This document shows positions 41,480 to 49,546 of a stretch of DNA of 52,283 nt, piece after piece. The stretch spans positions 1-52,283 of the forward strand of contig JBJEPS010000057.1 in the NCBI GenBank assembly GCA_051881355.1. Direction: 5' to 3'. The translations under genes and the position numbers were made by a program. The notes beneath the pieces were generated by a model. It saw only the letters and a program-made list of their open reading frames with translations, had not been told where the DNA came from and did no database searches. Each line of letters begins with the position of its first letter. Within the stretch, counting starts at the first letter, position 1. The DNA is from Fimenecus sp051881355 (lineage in GTDB: Bacteria > Bacillota > Clostridia > Oscillospirales > Acutalibacteraceae).

Positions 41480-44059
41480 ATGAAAGTAGATTTAAACGGT
41501 GACTGGCTGTTTCGTGAAGCGGAAAAAGGGGAATGGAAAAACGCTGTTGTGCCGGGCTGCAATTACTTGGATTTATTGCGTCTTGGGCAAATTCCCGACC
41601 CGTTTGTCGGCACGAATGAAAAAGATGTGTACTGGGTTGCTTGTACGGATTGGGAATACCAAAAGGAGTTTGACTGTTCAGCCGAGCTCCTTTCGTGTGA
41701 CCGAATTGATTTAGAGTGCCTCAGTTTGGATACGATTTGTGATGTTTATTTGAACGGACAATGCATCGGGCACGGTGAAAATGCGCATTTAAAATACATT
41801 TTTTCCGTCAAACCGTATTTACAAGAACATAATTGCCTGCGCATTCTGTTTCATTCGCCGGTGAACTTTGTGAAAGAAAAACAGGCAGTCGAAAAATGTC
41901 CGCGAAATAACAATGGACAGGACGGAATTCCACATATTCGTAAGCCGCAGTGCCATTTCGGTTGGGACTGGGGTCCCGTTTTGCCGCCGAGCGGCATTTC
42001 CGATGCGATTGCCGTTGTCGGATACAATTCGGCAAAAATTGCTGATGTTCTCATTGCACAAACGCATAGTGAAAGTGAAGTTTTTCTCAATATACATACT
42101 GCATTTGATTTCTTATCAGATACTGCGCAATTACAGTGTCGTGTATGCGTGCTTTCTCCGGAAAAGCAAATGCTTTTTGAGGAAACTAATCCTTTGAAAC
42201 CGGGCGATTTCGCCGAAAATGTTGTTACAATTAAAAATCCGCAGTTATGGTGGACTCGTGATTTGTCTGATGCCCAAATCCAGCCGTTATATACGGTTAC
42301 AGTTGCGCTTTTGGCTGGAAACAGCACGGTTTTAGATGTAACAGAAAAGAAAATCGGCTTGCGTACGATTGAACTTAACCGCGAACGCGACGAATACGGT
42401 GAAAATTTTCAGTTTAAAATTAACGGCGTACCGTTGTTTATCAAAGGCGCAAACTGGATTCCTGCGGATAGCTTTAGGAACCGCTATACAGAAGAACGGT
42501 TGGAGTATGATTTGCAGGCGGTAAAGTTTTCTAATATGAATATGCTGCGTGTTTGGGGCGGCGGTTATTATGAAAGTGATGCGTTTTACGAGAAATGTGA
42601 CCGTGACGGTATTCTGATTTGGCAGGATTTTTGTTTTGCTTGCCAACCGTATCCGTTTTTTGATGAAGCATTACTCGAAAATGTCCGTAAAGAAGTGGAA
42701 TACAATGTGAAACGCTTGCGGCATCACGCCTCTTTGGCGCTGTGGAACGGCAATAACGAAATTGAGACGATGTCCATTGCTTGGCGCACGCGCCTAAATT
42801 ATATGGATTGGACAGAAAAGTTTTTTTACCACATTCTGCCTGAATGGATGCAAAGCCTTGACGCGCAGACACCGTACATTCCCGGAAGTCCTTGCGGTAC
42901 GGCGTATATGAAAGGGTATGACCGTGACAATGTCGGGGATACACATTTGTGGGCGGTTTGGCATGGATTACAGCCGCTGACCTATTATCGACAACGTATG
43001 ACGCGTTTTTGCAGTGAATTCGGTTTTGAAAGCTTGCCGGATTTAAAGACGATTGAGACCTATGCAACGCCCAAAGACTATTCGTTGACCAGTGAAGTGT
43101 TTGCTGCGCATCAGAAATGTAACAGCGGCAATATGAAAATGGCATACTACATTACTTCTCGTTTTCGCTTGCCGAAGCATTTTGAAGATTATATCTATCT
43201 TTCGCAAATTTGTCAGGAGGAGTGCGTGCGCGACGCTACCGAGCATTGGCGGCGCAACCGCGGCAGATGTAATGGGTCTATGTATTGGCAGTTGAATGAC
43301 TGCTGGCCGGTTTGCAGTTGGGCAAGTATGGATTATTACGGCAACTACAAAGCCTTGCAATACTGTGCGCATCATTTTAATGCACCGATTACCCTTTCTT
43401 TGGAGGATACGAAAGAAAGTGTCCGTATCTATACCATCAACGATACAACCAAATCGCTTGCAGATTGCTGTGTGCAATATCGGCTGTTGGATTTTAACGG
43501 AAAGGTGCTGACAGCGGGAGATTGTAACCCTGTTGTGTTAGGGGCGCTTGAAAGTCGTTGTGTGGAAACATTGCGTATTTCTGACTTACGCAAGTGCGGC
43601 AATTTACAAGCCTGTGTTTTGGTAGCAGAGCTGATAAGTAAAAATGAAGTAATTTCCCAAAAGACTTTGCTGTTTGCCCCTGAAAAGGAATTGCGTTTGC
43701 CGAAAACCAATGTACAAATGCAGGTAAAGGTTGAAAAAAATCAAGCTGTTCTTACCTTAGAATCGACAAGCTATGTTCGATTTTTGCAGATTTATTCCAA
43801 ATCCAACACACAGCCTTTTTCAGACAATTACTTTGATTTACTTCCCGGCGAGGAAAAAGTAATCACCCAAACCGTGCCCAACGGAACAACAGCTGAAGAT
43901 TTGCAAAATGATATTACATTTTTTGGGGCAGGGGACATTGTACCGAACGGCAGCCGTTTGTCCGACTTTATTACCAAAGCAAAGGTATTTTTGCAGCCCA
44001 TGAATTTCGGCAGTTATGTGTATGACCATCGCATACCGCCTGATTTAAAGTTAAAATAA
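41480..44059 (+). CDS. beta-mannosidase, glycoside hydrolase family 2
   Basis: A large exo-glycosidase (859 residues) without signal peptide, so cytosolic. The mannosidase-type features are complete: KVDLNGDWLFREAEKGEW at the start, the signature FGWDWGPVLPPSGI (about 168), RVWGGGYYESDAFYEKCD, the acid/base Glu in LALWNGNNEIE (about 426) and the nucleophile Glu in FCSEFGFESLP (about 512). The start at 41480 has GAGGG five bases upstream; an in-frame ATG at 41453 overlaps the preceding GT2 gene. It ends the polysaccharide operon and has a strong terminator. A glycosidase as last gene of a synthesis operon is unusual. Confidence 0.9.
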   Translation: MKVDLNGDWLFREAEKGEWKNAVVPGCNYLDLLRLGQIPDPFVGTNEKDVYWVACTDWEYQKEFDCSAELLSCDRIDLECLSLDTICDVYLNGQCIGHGENAHLKYIFSVKPYLQEHNCLRILFHSPVNFVKEKQAVEKCPRNNNGQDGIPHIRKPQCHFGWDWGPVLPPSGISDAIAVVGYNSAKIADVLIAQTHSESEVFLNIHTAFDFLSDTAQLQCRVCVLSPEKQMLFEETNPLKPGDFAENVVTIKNPQLWWTRDLSDAQIQPLYTVTVALLAGNSTVLDVTEKKIGLRTIELNRERDEYGENFQFKINGVPLFIKGANWIPADSFRNRYTEERLEYDLQAVKFSNMNMLRVWGGGYYESDAFYEKCDRDGILIWQDFCFACQPYPFFDEALLENVRKEVEYNVKRLRHHASLALWNGNNEIETMSIAWRTRLNYMDWTEKFFYHILPEWMQSLDAQTPYIPGSPCGTAYMKGYDRDNVGDTHLWAVWHGLQPLTYYRQRMTRFCSEFGFESLPDLKTIETYATPKDYSLTSEVFAAHQKCNSGNMKMAYYITSRFRLPKHFEDYIYLSQICQEECVRDATEHWRRNRGRCNGSMYWQLNDCWPVCSWASMDYYGNYKALQYCAHHFNAPITLSLEDTKESVRIYTINDTTKSLADCCVQYRLLDFNGKVLTAGDCNPVVLGALESRCVETLRISDLRKCGNLQACVLVAELISKNEVISQKTLLFAPEKELRLPKTNVQMQVKVEKNQAVLTLESTSYVRFLQIYSKSNTQPFSDNYFDLLPGEEKVITQTVPNGTTAEDLQNDITFFGAGDIVPNGSRLSDFITKAKVFLQPMNFGSYVYDHRIPPDLKLK

Positions 44060-44065
44060 TTTTTC

Positions 44066-44097
44066 AAATCCGCAGAAATTTTTCTGCGGATTTTTTA
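44066..44097 (+). terminator. terminator of the polysaccharide operon
   Basis: The 13-bp perfect stem AAATCCGCAGAAA/TTTCTGCGGATTT has a very short loop and is followed by TTT. It lies seven bases after the mannosidase stop. Confidence 0.88.
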
Positions 44098-44107
44098 TAA
44101 TATAGTA

Positions 44108-44136
44108 TTGACAATTCATATGAATGATGATAATAT
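44108..44136 (+). promoter_or_regulatory. sigma-A promoter of the zinc efflux operon
   Basis: A perfect TTGACA at 44108-44113, a 17-base spacer and TAATAT at 44131-44136. The spacer contains one inverted repeat and the -10 box overlaps the start of a second. Confidence 0.88.
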
Positions 44137-44154
44137 ATGAATATAAATTCATAT
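44114..44154 (+). promoter_or_regulatory. two-site operator for the ArsR/SmtB-type regulator
   Basis: Site 1 is the palindrome ATTCATATGAAT at 44114-44125, filling the promoter spacer. Site 2 is ATATGAAT-N4-ATTCATAT at 44135-44154, overlapping the -10 box and the expected transcription start. ATATGAA...TTCATAT is the half-site type known for zinc-sensing members such as SmtB, ZiaR and CzrA. Bound repressor would cover the whole promoter. Confidence 0.8.
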
Positions 44155-44168
44155 GAAAGGAGATGTAT

Positions 44169-44522
44169 TTGTTGCATAACCATGACCATACTGTCGCATT
44201 GGATTGCGCGCGCACAAAGTTGCCGAAGGATGAGGCACTTTGTGATTTGGCAGATTTATTTAAAATCTTCGGGGATACCACACGAATCAAAATTTTGTTT
44301 TCGCTGTTTGAGCAAGAGCTTTGTGTACGGGAAATCACCGAGCTGCTGGGCATGACGCAGTCGGCGATTTCACATCAATTGAAGGTCCTCAAGGACGCAA
44401 AGCTGATTGCCAACCGCCGTGAGGGAAAAACGATTATTTATTTTTTGGCAGATGACCATGTCCGTTCCATTATCGGGCAGGGCTTTGAACATTTGACGGA
44501 GGAGGAGACAACGTATGCTTAA
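44169..44522 (+). CDS. ArsR/SmtB family metal-responsive repressor, alpha-5 zinc-site type
   Basis: A winged-helix repressor of about 117 residues. LADLFKIFGDTTRIKILFSL and ITELLGMTQSAISHQLKVLKDA (read in parts) form the DNA-binding core. The C-terminal helix has D-x-H-x10-H-x2-E (DDHVRSIIGQGFEHLTEE), the exact spacing of the SmtB/CzrA alpha-5 zinc site. A single Cys in ELCVREI remains of the CadC alpha-3 site, and the N-terminus is HNHDH plus one Cys. An ATG at 44163 abuts AAGGAG and is too close; TTG at 44169 (or 44172) is better spaced. Overlaps the next gene by 8 bases. Zinc is the likeliest signal. Confidence 0.9.
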   Translation: MLHNHDHTVALDCARTKLPKDEALCDLADLFKIFGDTTRIKILFSLFEQELCVREITELLGMTQSAISHQLKVLKDAKLIANRREGKTIIYFLADDHVRSIIGQGFEHLTEEETTYA

Positions 44523-44733
44523 AACCTATAAATTTGAAGAACTGGACTGCGCTAACTGTGCTGCCAAAATGGAAGATGCCGTCAATAAAATGCCTGAGGT
44601 TAAGCGAGCGAGCATCAATTTTATGACGCAAAAACTGACTTTGGAAACCGAAGGTGAAATTACGGTGGATTTACTGAAAAAGATTGAAAAAATCTGCCGT
44701 AAGGTCGAACGTGATTGTCGGCTCGTCTATTGA
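44515..44733 (+). CDS. free heavy-metal-associated (HMA) domain protein
   Basis: A 72-residue ferredoxin-fold metal-binding protein. FEELDCANCAAKMEDAVNKM carries the CxxC site preceded by Asp (DCANC), the form usual in zinc/cadmium HMA domains, as opposed to the MxC form for copper. It overlaps the repressor gene by 8 bases and ends 10 bases before the ATPase gene. The ATPase itself has no N-terminal HMA domain, so this small protein stands in for it as a separate chain. It may act as a metal chaperone or buffer for the pump. Confidence 0.9.
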   Translation: MLKTYKFEELDCANCAAKMEDAVNKMPEVKRASINFMTQKLTLETEGEITVDLLKKIEKICRKVERDCRLVY

Positions 44734-44743
44734 GGTGCGCGCT

Positions 44744-46591
44744 ATGTCACGAAAGCAAAAGCGTAATTTGTTTCGCATTCTTCTTGCAACAGTGCTGCTC
44801 GGCGTTGTGTGGGCGCTGCCAACTGAAGGCGCCGTGCGGTTGCTCACCTTTCTTTTGCCCTATGCGATTGCAGGATATGATGTGGTATTTGAAGCCGTGC
44901 GCAATATTGCGCACGGACAGGTGTTCGATGAAAATTTCCTGATGTCGGTTGCCACAATCGGTGCGTTTTTTGTGGCGGATTATCCTGAAGCAGTTGCCGT
45001 AATGCTGTTTTATCAAGTCGGCGAGCTGTTTCAAAGCATTGCAGTTGGGAAAAGTCGAAAATCCATTGCCGCCTTAATAGACATTCGCCCCGATTATGCG
45101 AATGTTTTGCGGGACGGAGAAGTGCAAACCGTATCGCCGGAAGAAGTCGAAATCGGAGAGATTATCGAAATCAAACCGGGAGAAAAAGTCCCGCTGGACG
45201 CGGTAATTACAAAAGGGGAGACAACTGTCAACACTTCGGCACTAACCGGCGAAAGCGTACCTGTGACTTGCCGCATGGGTGACAGTATTATCAGCGGTTC
45301 CGTCAATCAAAACGGTTTAATTGAAGCAAAAGTAACCAGTGCTTTTGGTGAAAGTACGGTTTCCAAAATATTGGATTTGGTTGAAAATGCCACCTCTAAA
45401 AAAGCAAAAAGTGAGAATTTTATTACGCGTTTTGCCAAATACTACACACCATGCGTAGTGTTTGCGGCGCTTGCACTTGCGCTGATTCCGCCATTGCTTT
45501 TCAAACAAGAATTTTCTGTTTGGGTGACAAGAGCGCTGACTTTTTTAGTTGTTTCTTGTCCGTGCGCGTTGGTGGTATCCGTGCCGCTTTCCTTTTTCGG
45601 CGGTATCGGCGGGGCTTCCAAGCAAGGCGTGCTTATAAAAGGTGCAAATTATTTGGAGGCGCTTTCCAAAGCGGAAACGGTTGTATTTGACAAAACCGGC
45701 ACGCTGACCAACGGCACATTTACTGTAACGGCTATCCACCCACAGCAGATTTCGGAAGGCGAGCTGCTGGATATTGCTGCAGCGGCAGAATGCTTTTCTT
45801 CACACCCCATTGCAGTTTCTATTTTAAAGGCGCACGGCGGTCATATTGATAAAAGGCGTATCGCGAATGTGGAAGAGCTTTCAGGACGCGGCATTCACGC
45901 CGAAATTGACGGCAAATCTGTATATGTCGGCAACGGTGCGCTGATGTCGTCTGTCGGTGCGGATTATCATGAATGTAAAACGGTTGGGACTACGGTGCAT
46001 ATCGCTGTAGACGGTGCGTATGCCGGGCATATCGTGATTGCGGATACGGTCAAATCCGATGCGAAATCGGCGTTGCAACAGCTGAAAAATATCGGAATTC
46101 GTAAAACGGTGATGCTCACCGGTGACAGCGACAGAGTCGGGAAAGCGGTTGCTAAAGAGCTTGGTATTGATGCAGCATACACGCAACTGTTACCTGACGA
46201 AAAAGTGGAAAAGACAGAAACATTATTAACTGAAAAGCGTCCGAAAACGACCTTGGCGTTTGTCGGGGACGGTATCAACGACGCGCCGGTGCTTGCACGT
46301 GCAGATATCGGGATTGCGATGGGGGCACTCGGCAGCGATGCGGCAATAGAAGCGGCAGACGTGGTTTTAATGGACGATAAGCCTTCCAAGCTCGTAACAG
46401 CCCTTAAAATTTCCCGCAAAACCATGCGGATTGTGCAGGAAAATATTGTATTCGCTTTATTGGTTAAGGCAGTCGTGTTAATTTTGAGCGCATTCGGTCT
46501 TGCAAGTATGTGGCTTGCAGTTTTTGCCGATGTCGGTGTTATGGTATTGGCAGTCTGTAATGCCATGCGCGCGATGATTTACAAAGACTAA
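44744..46591 (+). CDS. cadA: Zn(II)/Cd(II)-exporting P1B-2-type ATPase
   Basis: A heavy-metal export pump of 615 residues. It has paired N-terminal helices, LTGESVPV (actuator), the CPC site in VVSCPCALVVS (about 272), FDKTGTLTNG with phosphorylated Asp at about 316, ECFSSHPIAVS (HP motif) and GDGINDAPVLARADIGIAMG. The membrane signatures of the P1B-2 group are present: Lys in NIVFALLVKAVVL (helix 7) and DVG in FADVGVMVLAV (helix 8). The frame is open upstream to 44684 over the HMA gene, but GAGG at 44732-44735 supports 44744. The substrates are expected to be Zn, Cd and Pb. Confidence 0.94.
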   Translation: MSRKQKRNLFRILLATVLLGVVWALPTEGAVRLLTFLLPYAIAGYDVVFEAVRNIAHGQVFDENFLMSVATIGAFFVADYPEAVAVMLFYQVGELFQSIAVGKSRKSIAALIDIRPDYANVLRDGEVQTVSPEEVEIGEIIEIKPGEKVPLDAVITKGETTVNTSALTGESVPVTCRMGDSIISGSVNQNGLIEAKVTSAFGESTVSKILDLVENATSKKAKSENFITRFAKYYTPCVVFAALALALIPPLLFKQEFSVWVTRALTFLVVSCPCALVVSVPLSFFGGIGGASKQGVLIKGANYLEALSKAETVVFDKTGTLTNGTFTVTAIHPQQISEGELLDIAAAAECFSSHPIAVSILKAHGGHIDKRRIANVEELSGRGIHAEIDGKSVYVGNGALMSSVGADYHECKTVGTTVHIAVDGAYAGHIVIADTVKSDAKSALQQLKNIGIRKTVMLTGDSDRVGKAVAKELGIDAAYTQLLPDEKVEKTETLLTEKRPKTTLAFVGDGINDAPVLARADIGIAMGALGSDAAIEAADVVLMDDKPSKLVTALKISRKTMRIVQENIVFALLVKAVVLILSAFGLASMWLAVFADVGVMVLAVCNAMRAMIYKD

Positions 46592-46605
46592 CTCAGTAAA
46601 TATAC

Positions 46606-46641
46606 AAAAAGTGCGATGCAACTGTTTGCATCGCACTTTTT
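46606..46641. terminator. shared terminator of the convergent zinc and copper operons
   Basis: A 16-bp perfect stem (AAAAAGTGCGATGCAA and its complement) with a 4-base loop has T-runs on both sides, so it works for either strand. Confidence 0.92.
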
Positions 46642-46652
46642 CTGCATTTTGA

Positions 46653-46853
46653 TTACAGTACCTTGTAGCCTTCCGCTTCCACTGCCGCTTTGAGCACATT
46701 GTCAGATACATCTTGCCGAAGTGTGACAACGGCTGTTCCGCTTTCGTGGCTGACTTTTGCACTTTCCACGCCTTCAAGCGCCTCGAGCGCCGATTTGACG
46801 TGTGCTTCACAATGTCCGCACATCATTCCTTCGATTTTTAACGTTTTTTCCAT
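46653..46853 (-). CDS. copZ: CopZ-like copper chaperone encoded inside the 3' end of copA (same frame)
   Basis: Within the copA frame an ATG at 46851-46853 is preceded, with 7-base spacing, by AAAGGAGGA (46861-46869 on the minus strand). This is one of the best ribosome binding sites in the window. Starting there gives a 66-residue protein, MEKTLKIEGMMCGHCEAHVK (first 20 residues), with the GMxCxxC copper site and the normal length and fold pattern of CopZ. No stop separates it from copA. It could thus be made both as a free chaperone and as a domain of the pump. The sequence shows the site and frame; dual production is inferred. Confidence 0.7.
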   Translation of the reverse strand: MEKTLKIEGMMCGHCEAHVKSALEALEGVESAKVSHESGTAVVTLRQDVSDNVLKAAVEAEGYKVL

Positions 46854-49163
46854 TTTAATTTCCTCCTTTAAGCCTTTTTGAGGCTTGATTTTGTGCTTAT
46901 TGGTTAGTTTATATAACTTGCAAAAGTTTAATCGCAAGGCGTTTGTGACAACGCAAAAGCTTGATAGGCTCATAGCCGCTGCGCCGAACATCGGATTTAA
47001 AGTCCATCCGAATATCGGGATAAACACACCTGCTGCAAGCGGTATGCCGATAATGTTGTAGAGAAACGCCCAAAACAGATTTTCGTGAATGTTCCGCAGT
47101 GTTGCACGGCTTAGGCGAATCGCTGCCGGAACATCGGTCAATTGGCTTTTCATCAATACAATATCTGCTGCATCAATGGCAATATCCGTGCCCGCGCCGA
47201 TAGCAACGCCTGTATCTGCCCGAGTGAGTGCAGGGGCGTCATTGATACCGTCTCCAACCATCATTACGTTTCCATTCGTTTGCAGTTTTCGAATGACTGC
47301 TTCTTTGCCGTCGGGCAAAACGCCAGCGATCACCTCATTTACGCCTGCTGACTTGCCGACAGCATTTGCTGTGCGTTCGTTGTCTCCCGTCAGCATTACC
47401 ACCCGAATGCCCATGTTTTGTAATTCGTTTATGGCTTGCGGACTTTCTGTTTTTAGCGTATCCGCAACGGCAATCAAGCCTAAAAAAGTTGCTTCTGTGG
47501 CAAAAAACAGTGGTGTCTTACCTTGCTCTGCCAAAGTGTTCGCAATTGTAAGGGCTGAATCGGGAATAGCAGTTTTTTCAGAAATGAAAGTATAATTTCC
47601 GCCAAAAACTTCTTGACCATCAACGCGCCCCTGTAAGCCGTTCCCGGGTAGAGCTTGAAATTCCGTAACTTCTGCAAGCGGAACGGCATTTTGCGCACCG
47701 TATACCAAAATGGCTTTGGAGAGTGGGTGTTCGCTTTGCTGTTCAAGAGAACATGCCAAATGTAACAGCGTGTTTTTATTGATGACTTCAGTAGGGAAAA
47801 TATCTGTGACAATCGGCGTACCGTTTGTAATTGTACCTGTCTTATCCATGACAACGATTTGCGTTTTGCCGGCTTGTTCCAAAGCGGCGGCGGTTTTAAA
47901 TAAAATGCCGTTTTTCGCTCCTTTTCCGTTTCCGACCATGATTGCAACCGGTGTTGCCAGTCCTAAAGCACAAGGACAACTAATCACCAAAACGGAAATC
48001 CCCCTTGCAAGGGCATATCCGACGCTCTGCCCGGTGAACAACCAAACAACGGAGGTAACAGCAGCAATTCCCATGACAATCGGGACAAAAACACCCGAGA
48101 CGCGGTCAGCAACTTTTGCAATCGGAGCTTTGGTTGCGGCAGCATCACTGACCATTTGAATGATTTGTGAAAGTGTTGTGTCTGCACCGACACGGGTGGC
48201 GCGGCAATGTAAAAATCCTGACTGATTGATGGTTGCAGCGGTAACGGTATCGCCAATTGTCTTATCTACTGGAATACTTTCTCCGGTGAGTGCGGATTCA
48301 TCAACGGCGCTGTGCCCGTCAAGAATTTCCCCGTCAACAGGAATGCTTTCTCCGGGGCGTACAACGAAAATATCGCCGATTTTCACCTGTTCAATCGGCA
48401 CAGAGACTTCCGTACCATTCTGCACGATTACCGCAGTTTTCGGGGTTAACCGCATCAGCCCTTTCAGCGCGTCAGTCGTTTTTCCTTTCGCACGCGATTC
48501 TAACATTTTTCCGACGGTAATCAGTGTTAAAATCATCGCGGCAGATTCAAAATAAAATTCGTGCATCCAATGTATGGCGGCGTCTGTTCCGCCCGAAATC
48601 TGCGCTTCCGACATAGCAAACAGCGCGTATACGCTGTAAATAAAGGCGGAGCCGGCGCCGAGCGCGACTAAGGTATCCATATTGGGCGCACGGTGCACAA
48701 GCCCTTGAAAGCCGCTGATAAAAAACTTTTGATTAATTACCATAATTGCTATGGTCAACAGCAGTTGAACCAGTCCGAATGCCATTGGATTTTCCGTGAG
48801 TGCGGCGGGGAGGGGAGCACCCAGCATATGCCCCATGGAAATATACATCAGGACCACTAAAAAACCAACAGAATACAGTAAGCGCCTTTTTAACTTCGGC
48901 GTTTCGGTATCTTTTAAAATTACGTCGTCTTGCGGCACCTCACGTTGCAAGTTATGCGTATTTTGTGTTTTTAAATTTGCACCGTAACCTGCTCGTTCGA
49001 CGGCGGCGATAATTTCAGCAGGGGAAGCATCGCCTTCCACACCCATGGAATTTGTTAAAAGACTGACACTGCAAGCGGTCACACCCGCAACAGCGCCGAC
49101 AGCCTTTTCTACACGGGCGCTGCAAGCCGCACAACTCATGCCTGTAACAGTATATTGTGTCAT
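46653..49163 (-). CDS. copA: Cu(I)-exporting ATPase CopA fused in frame to a C-terminal CopZ-like domain
   Basis: A copper pump of 836 residues. The N-terminal HMA domain has GMSCAACSARV. The ATPase core has LTGESIPV, CPC in VISCPCALGLA (about 395), MDKTGTITNG (phosphorylated Asp near 439), SEHPLSKAI and GDGINDAPALTRADTGVAIG. The Cu(I) (P1B-1) signatures are present: YN in WAFLYNIIGIPLAAGV and MSLSS in FGAAAMSLSSFCVVTNALRLN (two parts). A normal CopA ends soon after NALRLN. Here the frame runs on through a Lys-rich linker into a second HMA domain, GMMCGHCEAHV, at the C-terminus. That domain has its own ribosome binding site and ATG. The gene follows csoR after 9 bases. Confidence 0.94.
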   Translation of the reverse strand: MTQYTVTGMSCAACSARVEKAVGAVAGVTACSVSLLTNSMGVEGDASPAEIIAAVERAGYGANLKTQNTHNLQREVPQDDVILKDTETPKLKRRLLYSVGFLVVLMYISMGHMLGAPLPAALTENPMAFGLVQLLLTIAIMVINQKFFISGFQGLVHRAPNMDTLVALGAGSAFIYSVYALFAMSEAQISGGTDAAIHWMHEFYFESAAMILTLITVGKMLESRAKGKTTDALKGLMRLTPKTAVIVQNGTEVSVPIEQVKIGDIFVVRPGESIPVDGEILDGHSAVDESALTGESIPVDKTIGDTVTAATINQSGFLHCRATRVGADTTLSQIIQMVSDAAATKAPIAKVADRVSGVFVPIVMGIAAVTSVVWLFTGQSVGYALARGISVLVISCPCALGLATPVAIMVGNGKGAKNGILFKTAAALEQAGKTQIVVMDKTGTITNGTPIVTDIFPTEVINKNTLLHLACSLEQQSEHPLSKAILVYGAQNAVPLAEVTEFQALPGNGLQGRVDGQEVFGGNYTFISEKTAIPDSALTIANTLAEQGKTPLFFATEATFLGLIAVADTLKTESPQAINELQNMGIRVVMLTGDNERTANAVGKSAGVNEVIAGVLPDGKEAVIRKLQTNGNVMMVGDGINDAPALTRADTGVAIGAGTDIAIDAADIVLMKSQLTDVPAAIRLSRATLRNIHENLFWAFLYNIIGIPLAAGVFIPIFGWTLNPMFGAAAMSLSSFCVVTNALRLNFCKLYKLTNKHKIKPQKGLKEEIKMEKTLKIEGMMCGHCEAHVKSALEALEGVESAKVSHESGTAVVTLRQDVSDNVLKAAVEAEGYKVL
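46861..46869 (-). promoter_or_regulatory. internal ribosome binding site within copA
   Basis: AAAGGAGGA read on the minus strand is in frame as part of the codons Leu-Lys-Glu-Glu of the copA linker. It is 7 bases ahead of an in-frame ATG that begins a complete CopZ-like domain. Confidence 0.75.
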
Positions 49164-49172
49164 AAAACTCCC

Positions 49173-49475
49173 TTATTTCATCAGCTTTTGCAAAGTGGCA
49201 AGTAAATCGTCCACCGTTTCGGTTTTACCCGCTTTAATATCGTCTGCAACGCAGGTTTTAATATGCGTGGACAGCAGCTCTTTATTAAACGCATTTAAAG
49301 CGGCGTTGGCGGCGGCGACTTGTGTGATTATATCCGTGCAATAAGCGTCGTTTTCTACCATGTTTTTAATCCCGCGAATTTGCCCTTCAATGCGGTTTAA
49401 ACGGTGTATCAGTTTTTTATGCTCTTCCTCTGTGCGTTTTTTTGTTCGTGCACAGCAGGTACAGTTTTTTTCCAT
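49173..49475 (-). CDS. csoR: copper-sensing repressor CsoR
   Basis: An all-helical repressor of 100 residues that releases DNA on binding Cu(I). The copper ligands are Cys46 (AYCTDI), His71 and Cys75 (STHIKTC). Their spacing of 25 and 4 residues is exactly that of characterised CsoR. HRLNRIEGQIRGIKNMVEN is the family's DNA-binding helix. The N-terminus has three extra cysteines (CTCC). AAGGAG lies 12 bases before the ATG, longer than ideal. It is the first gene of csoR-copA, under a promoter that carries two matching operators, so it regulates itself and the pump. Confidence 0.94.
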   Translation of the reverse strand: MEKNCTCCARTKKRTEEEHKKLIHRLNRIEGQIRGIKNMVENDAYCTDIITQVAAANAALNAFNKELLSTHIKTCVADDIKAGKTETVDDLLATLQKLMK

Positions 49476-49500
49476 AAAGCAAATAAGCTCCTTTTTATAT

Positions 49501-49546
49501 TATACCCTGTGGGGGTATATTTATAATATACCCTATATGGGTATAT
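49501..49546 (-). promoter_or_regulatory. two CsoR operators
   Basis: Site 1: TATACCC-N5-GGGTATA at 49501-49519. Site 2: ATATACCC-N5-GGGTATAT at 49526-49546. Both are GC-tract inverted repeats flanked by AT, the known form of CsoR sites, with centres 26 bases apart. Site 2 fills the promoter spacer and site 1 lies just past the transcription start. Confidence 0.85.

Noticed and set aside
44684..44743. Extension of the zinc ATPase frame upstream over the HMA gene
   Set aside because: The upstream part overlaps the HMA gene in another frame, has no ribosome binding site, and GAGG at 44732 fits the ATG at 44744.
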